This document shows, piece after piece, positions 47,507 to 55,097 of a stretch of DNA of 64,000 bases. Origin of the DNA: Giardia muris (lineage: Eukaryota; Fornicata; Diplomonadida; Hexamitidae); contig CM016926.1 in NCBI GenBank assembly GCA_006247105.1, forward strand, positions 1,302,001 to 1,366,000, read 5' to 3'. The notes below the pieces were generated by a model. That model searched no databases. It saw only the letters and a list, made by a program, of their open reading frames with translations, and was not told the DNA's origin. The translations under genes were made by a program, and so were the position numbers. Every line of letters starts with the position of its first letter. Position 1 is the first letter of the stretch.

Positions 47507-50500
47507 TGAGCGAAGTGCGTGAGAAGCCCTCTGCAAGTGCGATCTTGCGTTGCACATTCGCATGTCGCTCCCGCATCGCGGCCCATGCTCGCATCAGGAT
47601 CCCGCGAAGGTAGATCCCGGCCAGTATGTCCGACTTCCGCTTGATCTGCGCTTGTCGTAGAAGAGCTGTGCGATGTGCACGCGTCCCACTAACAGTGGAA
47701 TGCCAAGCATGGAAAACAAGTCTCTTACTGACGTATTTCTCTGCCTTGCTCAATAAATATGCGCGCCAGATGGTATTGAATCCGTCTTGCAGTAGTCTAC
47801 TCTCTCTGCCTGCTATAATACTCCTCTCTGCCCCTTGCAACATTACCGTTCGCTCATTCCATTGGAGTAAGCAGCTACGGACCTGCTGGACCTTCCGTCG
47901 TTGGCTGGCTATCTCCAATAATGCTTGGCGATCGCAAGCCCCTCGAAGAGCACGACGCCACGCCATCCAGGATAAGCGTAACGATCTCGCAACTGAAGCA
48001 GCGGCTGCCATGCGAGCGCTATTTGCTGCAGTGCGCCAGACGCCGATGATTCGAGAGAGCTTCAGCGTGTAGATGGCCCCGTAGGTAATCTGCTCGTTGA
48101 AAATAAGGTCTGATTTCCGTTTGTAGATAGCTTGAAATGCCCACTTCAAGATTCGAGAGGCATGAGCCTCAAATACCTTCTTCTCTGCTATAGCCAGAGT
48201 GGATGCTCGCCTTGACCATGCATCCCAAGCTCGTCGTAAAAGTATCTCATGCGCATGACTATCAGCCCGCCAGCTTGCCTCTCGTTCTTGATGGATAGCG
48301 CGATTCTGCTCAACGAGTGCTACGAAAGACGCCTCGAGAGTGCGATAACGGACTATTGCGACAAGGCGAGACTCAGCATGCTTCATATGTTGGGCTTTTC
48401 TCCACAAGGATAGGGTTTCTTTCCGGATACGGGCTGCTACGCGCGCCTCCACGGCGTAGGCAGCCATATTCATGAAGGATAATGATCGTAGTTCATGAAA
48501 GTACACTCGCAATCTGTGAACGTCTGCATTGCGAGAGACGCGTCCTGTCAGCTCCACAATCTTCCGATGCCGCGACAACAGGGATGTGAAGCAGATGTTT
48601 AAGAGCCGTCGTTGTCGAAGATGGCCCATCGCCTTTGCACGCCGAAGAAGGAACGTGGCGTACCGAAGCGCCGAAAGGGCCGCCTCCTTCCGACGGTAAG
48701 TAGTCCGACGATAGATGATCTGCTCACAATGTCTCATGTGCGTGGCGAAAGCATTGATATCAGCCCACACCTCCCGTAAAAGTCGAGCATTGATCCTACG
48801 TTGAATCATGTCGATGATTCGTCGCTGATGAACGCACTCCCGGGCATTCATGCTCCAAAGCCGCAGATAGATGGACAGCATTGTAAATTCGCGGTCCGAG
48901 ACGTTGGCATGAAGCCACTGACAGTACTTTTGTTCCGTATCGCTATATGCCACCAACGCTGTGGATAGGTTCTCTCGCAACCGGGCAAGGACGTTTGTGG
49001 GGAAGGTTTGCTGGCGAAGAGCAAGTCGCTCTTCAAGACGTGCTTCATCTATTACCTCAGTCCAGGCCTTCCGCCATGCAGAAAAGGCTGCACGCTTGGT
49101 CGTCAGCTGGCCGAGGGTGCGTAGTACCGCGAGGAAGTATGTCATTCGAATGGTCTCGAAGGCGACAAGACAAATCCTTCTCTCTCGCGCGGCCCGAAGC
49201 GCACGCTCAGCCAAGTAACGCTTTTTGATGCGATTGATCACTGTATCGCGCCAGCAGAGAATAAGTTGTCTCTGTCGGAAGACGAGACGGCGTGCCTCAG
49301 TGGTGCGATAGAGTTCATCGGCGTTCTTGATATCAGAATAGCACGATCGGAGTGTGGAGTAGGCAAACGACTTGATGCGGTGCACGGAAGTGGCTTCCAG
49401 CTGCGTTATCCGTGCTTTGTATAACTTCCAGGCATCCCACCAGGCTAAGAGTACGCTGCGAAGAAGGTGTTGCTCCCAGCCAATGGTTTTCTCTTGGATA
49501 AGTAGGAATTTCTCCTTAAGAGCGGAAGCACGTTCCCGCCAGCTACAATAGGCTACCTTCAATAGCCGTAAGTCCCAATTCTGTGGGATACACCTAACGA
49601 CCGCAGCGACGGCCTGCAGCGTCTTGTCTCTTAATCGCAACCCCATGAACGCCTGTCGGAGTATATTTATGCGATGTAACGACGCACATTGACGGATACG
49701 TTGTCCTCTATCCAGGGCTGCTCGTATAACTGAAAAGGCCCATCTAATTAGATGAGTATTTCTCACGGCACGAAGCTCCACATGCTCCAGGTGGTAGAAG
49801 CGGTGGAGTAGGCCCGCCCATGAAAAGAAGGCTCTCCTAAGAACCACGTTCTCGTGACGGTGGAGGACCACCTCGCACTGACGGCTAGCAGTATATCGAG
49901 GGAGGAACACGGATCGTAGGGCCAGAAATGTCGTTTGGAGCAGTCTATGGTCATGCCATGTCCTGAAATCACGCTCGGCTTGAGTAAGAGCATAGGTCTT
50001 TTGAAGAGCATGAAATGCAAGGCGTCGGACGACTACAATGTAGTACCGTTCGGCGTTCTCTATCTGCTGGAGCATACGGGCCTCTGCTTGGATTTGCATC
50101 CGGAGGATGTTGAATTCAAGCTTCAGATGAATGAGGTGGCGTGCTCGATGGACTTTCTCGACATTGGCCCGGAGCATATCGATGAAGATACGTAGATAAC
50201 GAGACTGATACGTGGCGGCGGCCCGTATGAAACGGATGTAATCGACGTTACGCCGTAGAGAGGGGAACGAGAGGGGGATGACCGATCCCATGACATCAGG
50301 CCTTGCAACGAGCATCCCCCGCACAAAGCGGTTAACTGCTATATTCTCATGCTCAATAGGGCTGGAATGAGGGGCCTCGTCCCGTGCAGCCTCTAGCATG
50401 GCTTGATAGCCAGAAAAGAGTGTCCGAACGTTCTTATTGAAAAGCGCGGCGTGCGCGTTCCGCAAGGAGGGGATGTAGCTCGCTAGTCGAACCGTGCAAC

Positions 50501-51953
50501 GAATGCGTGTGAACTCTCGATTCTTACGGCGCTGTTCAAGGTCTCGAGTGGATAGGCCTAGGCTTGAGAGTAGTGATGAATCTGTAAACCGCTGGTTGAT
50601 GAGGGTTTCTTCAGGGCCTCGATACCCATTCTCGGGCATTCCAGAGAGGATCCGGATAGGAGTGAGCATATTTGTTGCAGCACGCCATGCTTGGAAGGCT
50701 TTGGTTACAGACCACCTATCAGCCGCATGTCGGAACGCAATACAGATAGGGTATGTTCGTTCTTGGCGCCGTAGGGCAGCATTCCAAGCCCTTAAGGCCC
50801 GTACGAGGAGCCAGTCTGCACTCCTACTGGTTCGAAAGATCTGCCGCTCACAGTCACAGAGGTGTAAGTATTTCGTCCTTATGGCGGAGAACACTAACCT
50901 TTTGATCCGGAGTCGCCCCAAGAAGACCTGCCGCTCCTCGAGTGCGCGCAGCTGTGTCTCACGGGTACTCATGGCGTCTGCTTGCGAGGCCGAGAGAAAG
51001 GCCTGTGAACCAAGGAAGTCCTTACAGGTATAAAGGCCAACGGCACTAACAACGGCTTCAAGGAGTTTCTCATCGTTCGGATTTTTCCCCACATGATTCA
51101 AGAGATTCACGGCCGAGAGAACACTTGAACGTCGATCGGTAACACTTGGGGGTTCATCAAGCACCCCACTACTACCCGAATGCGGTCCTGCTCGCCCCGT
51201 ATAAATGGCACTCACCCCCGTGGCACCGGCATTCAATACTCGTGCGGCAGCCAATCCATCCATAGCATCGCGGCCATATAAGAGAGCACACACCATATCT
51301 TCAGTATCCCGCTCTCCTACGAGATTACTGCTACAGACCGGGTCACCTGTCGTGTCACTCAGTCGGTAGAGATTAGGGTTCTCACTACACAACTGTCGAA
51401 CTATGTCTGTGACCGAAAGACTACCAGATGGACCTAGAGGGAGAATGGGCTCCGTTGGAGTGTTAGGATCTGACTCGGAGTCAGTTACAGAGTGGGACGA
51501 GCTTTGAGAACGCCGGCGAGCATCCGGCTTCAATATGAGACTACTGTTCTCGCAAATTCGCCTCTGGATTTCGCGGTACAGTCCTTCAAGTGCTCGGCGC
51601 TGGAGCATTTCACGCCAATACAGTAGAGCACAATGTCGTAGCGCCGCCAACCGAAGCACCTCCTGATATCTGGCTTCCCACATCGCAGGACTGAGGCTGC
51701 GCTGGGTATACGTTCCGGACGTGCCCACGGGCCGGGTTGCGATCGCCCCGAGCTCAAGGACTCTCTCGTAGATGAAGTGCTCTCCTCCCTCGCGGATTCC
51801 GCGCTCTCGCATGAAAGTGCCATATTCTATGAGGATCGCGGCCAAGGGAACGTGTGCCCGCCCGTGCCCGCATGCCCGCGAGAGGATGGTACGCAGGGCC
51901 GCCAGCTCGTCCTCCGCGCGCAGCCGAGCCTCCAGTCGCAAACGGGTGCCCAT
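47466..51953 (-). CDS. SFI1-like centrin-binding repeat protein
   Basis: 1,495 residues. From about residue 380 to the end the protein is a near-continuous helix with irregular repeats spaced roughly 30-40 residues. Each has a hydrophobic residue followed by a Trp-Arg or Trp core: ALRAWNAAL, AFQAWRAAT, AFFSWAGLL, AYCSWRERA, VLLAWWDAW, ILCWRDTVI and AFSAWRKAW. This is the pattern of SFI1, which binds centrin along an extended helix at centrosomes, basal bodies and spindle poles. The first 380 residues are mixed and Ser-rich. A basal-body role would suit a flagellate that keeps centrin. The exact orthology to yeast or human SFI1 is uncertain because the repeats are short and degenerate. Its start is 9 bp from the divergent RING gene. 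Confidence 0.7.
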   Translation of the reverse strand: MGTRLRLEARLRAEDELAALRTILSRACGHGRAHVPLAAILIEYGTFMRERGIREGGEHFIYERVLELGAIATRPVGTSGTYTQRSLSPAMWEARYQEVLRLAALRHCALLYWREMLQRRALEGLYREIQRRICENSSLILKPDARRRSQSSSHSVTDSESDPNTPTEPILPLGPSGSLSVTDIVRQLCSENPNLYRLSDTTGDPVCSSNLVGERDTEDMVCALLYGRDAMDGLAAARVLNAGATGVSAIYTGRAGPHSGSSGVLDEPPSVTDRRSSVLSAVNLLNHVGKNPNDEKLLEAVVSAVGLYTCKDFLGSQAFLSASQADAMSTRETQLRALEERQVFLGRLRIKRLVFSAIRTKYLHLCDCERQIFRTSRSADWLLVRALRAWNAALRRQERTYPICIAFRHAADRWSVTKAFQAWRAATNMLTPIRILSGMPENGYRGPEETLINQRFTDSSLLSSLGLSTRDLEQRRKNREFTRIRCTVRLASYIPSLRNAHAALFNKNVRTLFSGYQAMLEAARDEAPHSSPIEHENIAVNRFVRGMLVARPDVMGSVIPLSFPSLRRNVDYIRFIRAAATYQSRYLRIFIDMLRANVEKVHRARHLIHLKLEFNILRMQIQAEARMLQQIENAERYYIVVVRRLAFHALQKTYALTQAERDFRTWHDHRLLQTTFLALRSVFLPRYTASRQCEVVLHRHENVVLRRAFFSWAGLLHRFYHLEHVELRAVRNTHLIRWAFSVIRAALDRGQRIRQCASLHRINILRQAFMGLRLRDKTLQAVAAVVRCIPQNWDLRLLKVAYCSWRERASALKEKFLLIQEKTIGWEQHLLRSVLLAWWDAWKLYKARITQLEATSVHRIKSFAYSTLRSCYSDIKNADELYRTTEARRLVFRQRQLILCWRDTVINRIKKRYLAERALRAARERRICLVAFETIRMTYFLAVLRTLGQLTTKRAAFSAWRKAWTEVIDEARLEERLALRQQTFPTNVLARLRENLSTALVAYSDTEQKYCQWLHANVSDREFTMLSIYLRLWSMNARECVHQRRIIDMIQRRINARLLREVWADINAFATHMRHCEQIIYRRTTYRRKEAALSALRYATFLLRRAKAMGHLRQRRLLNICFTSLLSRHRKIVELTGRVSRNADVHRLRVYFHELRSLSFMNMAAYAVEARVAARIRKETLSLWRKAQHMKHAESRLVAIVRYRTLEASFVALVEQNRAIHQEREASWRADSHAHEILLRRAWDAWSRRASTLAIAEKKVFEAHASRILKWAFQAIYKRKSDLIFNEQITYGAIYTLKLSRIIGVWRTAANSARMAAAASVARSLRLSWMAWRRALRGACDRQALLEIASQRRKVQQVRSCLLQWNERTVMLQGAERSIIAGRESRLLQDGFNTIWRAYLLSKAEKYVSKRLVFHAWHSTVSGTRAHRTALLRQAQIKRKSDILAGIYLRGILMRAWAAMRERHANVQRKIALAEGFSRTSLIRRAFRALFHSSQ

Positions 51954-51962
51954 ATCTTTCTA
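51954..51962. promoter_or_regulatory. 9-bp divergent start region
   Basis: ATCTTTCTA separates the SFI1-like ATG (minus) from the RING/TRAF-finger ATG (plus). Confidence 0.5.
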
Positions 51963-53957
51963 ATGCCCCCTGTAATACGGAGTTCCTCCACCTCCATCCA
52001 GGCCGGACGGCCATGGGATGCACTCTTTGAGCGGTTCGCAGACCTATTTAGCGGGTCTCGGTCGTGCTTCGATGCGTTCGTAGCCTCGCAAGCCATCCTG
52101 GTTCATGGGTCAACGCGGATCAATGTATGGTCGCAGGACGACCTTCTGCACACCCGGGTGGCACGTATTCTCGGTGGCGTGGAGGCGGGGACGCGACCGC
52201 TCTGGGAAGTGCTTCCACGAAGCCGCATTTCCCTTTGTCCTGCACGCCCAACGGTCTTCTGTAACAATACCACCATTATCCTGGAGAGTAGCACCAGCCT
52301 GGACGTCGCCACGACCGTCCCCACGTCGAGCTGTCTCTGTGCGAGCTGTCTAGCGGTCGCGGATATACCGGCACTCATCCCTGCTTGCGGACATATAGTC
52401 TGTAGTGCATGTGCACGAGAGGCGACCACCCGTGTCCCCGCCCCGCAGCCCGGGGCCCTCACAGACCGCTATGTAACGCTCTGTCCATGCTGCAACGTCC
52501 CCGCTGATACTCTTCTCTTTCAGGACGAGCTACGAGCAACCATCGAGAAGAACTTTACTTTCAGTTGCCCTATGATGTCTGCAGGATGCACCTATAAGGG
52601 CGTGCTCGCCGATATCGAATCTCACATAGCAACCTGTCGCCACGTCGTAGATGCCCGGCTCCAGGATCCGGGGTGGCTTGATGAACGGTTTGAGGACATT
52701 AACGGAGACATTGTGGACCTGCAGACCGACCTCTCGGCTTTCACGGTGGCCCAGATGGACATACAGCAGGAGTTACGTCAAACACTTCGTGCCATCGTGC
52801 TAGGGGTGGAGCGACTCGAGAAGTCGTTGGAAAGGGACACGGGCGACCGTCAGAGTTCGTCATTGGTATCTTTCCACGTCGGAGAGAACGTCTCACTCTT
52901 GGACATCGCTCAATTGATCGCCTCTCGGATTGAGCGTCTTGCTACGATGCCGCCCCACCTCACCGCTGAGGATCGCTACGTCAACTCGCTTCGAGCATCG
53001 TTGGACAAGCAAGTCAGGTTCGTGGATGAGGTGGACATAGAATACAGCGACGTGAATCAGATGATACCTTCGGATCAACATGATTCCAGGATCGATGAGC
53101 TTGTAGAACGCACTCGTACCTTGGAGAAGCAACTCGAGGAGGCGAAACGTAAGTGCATGTGCGGCAGTCTCCGCGTGTCAAATGACATCCTCGGTGCAGA
53201 GAACGTTCAGCTCCAAGAAGAACTAAAGAGCGCCCAGGAGGCACATGCAGAACTCCAGGCGTGTCAGGCACGGTGCGCAACACTCATGGAGAAGACTAAC
53301 ACATTGACTCATGCTCTCCACCAGATGCGAGAGCATAGTGAGGAGCAGAATCGAATTATACAAGACATGGCGGTGCAGCTCGAAGAGCTGTACGCAGACA
53401 AGCCCGTCTGTGGGAAGTGTCGTGCGCATCTTACAAGACTAGGGCCTCGAGCATTGGAGAAGGGAGAATCTATCCCGGTACCAAGCCTAGATACCCTGCA
53501 AGTTACGGCCTCTATCTCATCCGAGGATATCAACGTCGACATCACTGCTATCACACTCCTTCGATACCTCTTTCATCCCAAGTCACTCCCTGCAACAAAT
53601 AAGCTAGAGCAATTTGCGAACGAATGCAAGCATGCACTGCGTAGGGGACTGATGGTGGAAGGCGCAGCTTTGGATGAGCGATATACCCAGCTAGCCGGTC
53701 TTTTGGAGCGGCTACGACAGTTCTATGCGTCCACACTACCACTAGATCAGGCTCTTGCCTTTCTGAACCGTTTCCAATTCGAGTCCTCACTTATTATGCG
53801 AGAGCAGTTTGGTGTTGAAGCGCGAAAGGCACTTATGGAGGGCTACCGGCGCCTCCGCTCGGAAAACCAGGACCTTCGAGCACGTCTCGCCCGTGCCACA
53901 GAGAGGAAGTCTGTGTATGAGGCGGTGCTAGACCGAAGAAGATCTAGCATGGCCTGA
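51963..53957 (+). CDS. RING and TRAF-type zinc finger protein with coiled coil (probable E3 ubiquitin ligase)
   Basis: 664 residues from the ATG at 51963; the longer open frame upstream is antisense to the SFI1-like gene and lacks initiator context. After an unrecognised 120-residue N-terminus there is a RING finger: Cys126-x2-Cys129, Cys142-x-His144-x2-Cys147-x2-Cys150, then CPCC at 174-177. A TRAF-type finger follows (Cys202, Cys209, His221, Cys225, in CPMMSAGCTYKG...HIATC). The remainder is mainly coiled coil (about 380-500) with a helical C-terminus (RRLRSENQDLRARLARATER). RING plus TRAF finger plus coiled coil is typical of ubiquitin ligases that oligomerise. No MATH domain is visible. 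The spacing between the third and fourth zinc-ligand pairs of the RING is longer than usual. Confidence 0.75.
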   Translation: MPPVIRSSSTSIQAGRPWDALFERFADLFSGSRSCFDAFVASQAILVHGSTRINVWSQDDLLHTRVARILGGVEAGTRPLWEVLPRSRISLCPARPTVFCNNTTIILESSTSLDVATTVPTSSCLCASCLAVADIPALIPACGHIVCSACAREATTRVPAPQPGALTDRYVTLCPCCNVPADTLLFQDELRATIEKNFTFSCPMMSAGCTYKGVLADIESHIATCRHVVDARLQDPGWLDERFEDINGDIVDLQTDLSAFTVAQMDIQQELRQTLRAIVLGVERLEKSLERDTGDRQSSSLVSFHVGENVSLLDIAQLIASRIERLATMPPHLTAEDRYVNSLRASLDKQVRFVDEVDIEYSDVNQMIPSDQHDSRIDELVERTRTLEKQLEEAKRKCMCGSLRVSNDILGAENVQLQEELKSAQEAHAELQACQARCATLMEKTNTLTHALHQMREHSEEQNRIIQDMAVQLEELYADKPVCGKCRAHLTRLGPRALEKGESIPVPSLDTLQVTASISSEDINVDITAITLLRYLFHPKSLPATNKLEQFANECKHALRRGLMVEGAALDERYTQLAGLLERLRQFYASTLPLDQALAFLNRFQFESSLIMREQFGVEARKALMEGYRRLRSENQDLRARLARATERKSVYEAVLDRRRSSMA

Positions 53958-53958
53958 G

Positions 53959-55092
53959 TTAGATGCGGTCCACGCCCCTCAGGTTTGTGTAAAGGCCCTG
54001 GCATAGCTTACAGAAGACCCAAGGAATGTCGCTGCTATAGATGATGGAGATTCGTCTAGCCACCCTTTGCAGGTGTAAATGGAGCTCCATGGCGCGTCGC
54101 ATTGCCTCCTTAGCCAAATCGCTGTTCCGAACGCTATGGTCCGCAGGAGTTGTAAGAGACGCGATGAAGTAGGGAGAACCCTTCGGTTCTTCGAGGGCCG
54201 TAAACCAGGTCAGGCCATTACGATCGCCCTTCAGGATACTATGAACTCTCTTGGAGGTTGGTGTAATGATAATGAACGCAAAAGAGTTATTGAGTAGACG
54301 GGAGAGCTGAGGATTGGCACGCCGATGTTCTTCTTGGACTCGCCGGAGCGTCGCCATAAGCTCACGACATCTAATATTCCTAACCAGGACCATGACCTCC
54401 ATGAACTTCTTCATGCTCTTCTCTTGCTCGAGAGCGACGCTACTCAGAAGCTCGGCACAAGCAAAGTTCCCTGCACAACAGGCGTAGAGAAACGCGGTGT
54501 AACCCGTCTGCGGGTCAGTCTTGCCACCATACTTCCTCTGATTCTCGAGAAGGAATTTGACGATATGTGCATGCCCGGCCTGAGCAGCGACCATGAGAGG
54601 CGTGTGGTCCATGGAGTTGATCACCGGCTGATCCAAGAACTGGACCAGTCCACATTCGGCGGCTTTACGGCCATCACAAGAGATGACATCGAAAAGCATC
54701 GGGATCTTGTTGAAATCGGGGATTCTTTGGACCACGGGGACTGGGTCTTGGATAGTGGCGTCCGGAAAGGCCGAGAGATACTCCGACGGGAGGTATTCGC
54801 ATACAATGAGGTCGCCTTCGACATCACTCAACTGTTTCACCGTGCGCTGGTTATCTGGATCTTCGGGGTCGTAATTTAGTGCAGCGATATAAAGTGCGGT
54901 GCACCCATGGATGTTCCGCAAGCGTTTCTCTCTCTCCAGCAACAAGGCTACACAATTGTGTTTATGATTCTTGACTGCCAGAATAAGGGCTGTATCGCCC
55001 CGAAAATTCTTGCTACCGGAGTAGATGTCCAGGTTGTCGCGGATGTAGGCCTCATTTCCATCACTAGCTGCGTCAAACCAACGAGTATTCAT
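53959..55092 (-). CDS. Ankyrin-repeat protein (Protein 21.1 type)
   Basis: 377 residues. Ankyrin repeats are visible at about 31-55 (RGDTALILAVKNHKHNCVALLL), 61-75 (IHGCTALYIAALN), 161-185 (MDHTPLMVAAQAGHAHIVKFLL) and 196-218 (TGYTAFLYACCAGNFACAELL). The C-terminal 150 residues are unrelated to ankyrin and unrecognised. Diplomonads carry hundreds of ankyrin-only proteins called Protein 21.1, and this fits that broad group. There is no kinase domain, as in the related NEK-ankyrin proteins. It is presumed to act as a protein-interaction scaffold. Its stop is separated from the RING gene's stop by a single base, and its ATG lies 5 bp after the CPSF2 stop. Confidence 0.8.
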   Translation of the reverse strand: MNTRWFDAASDGNEAYIRDNLDIYSGSKNFRGDTALILAVKNHKHNCVALLLEREKRLRNIHGCTALYIAALNYDPEDPDNQRTVKQLSDVEGDLIVCEYLPSEYLSAFPDATIQDPVPVVQRIPDFNKIPMLFDVISCDGRKAAECGLVQFLDQPVINSMDHTPLMVAAQAGHAHIVKFLLENQRKYGGKTDPQTGYTAFLYACCAGNFACAELLSSVALEQEKSMKKFMEVMVLVRNIRCRELMATLRRVQEEHRRANPQLSRLLNNSFAFIIITPTSKRVHSILKGDRNGLTWFTALEEPKGSPYFIASLTTPADHSVRNSDLAKEAMRRAMELHLHLQRVARRISIIYSSDIPWVFCKLCQGLYTNLRGVDRI

Positions 55093-55097
55093 TTCTG

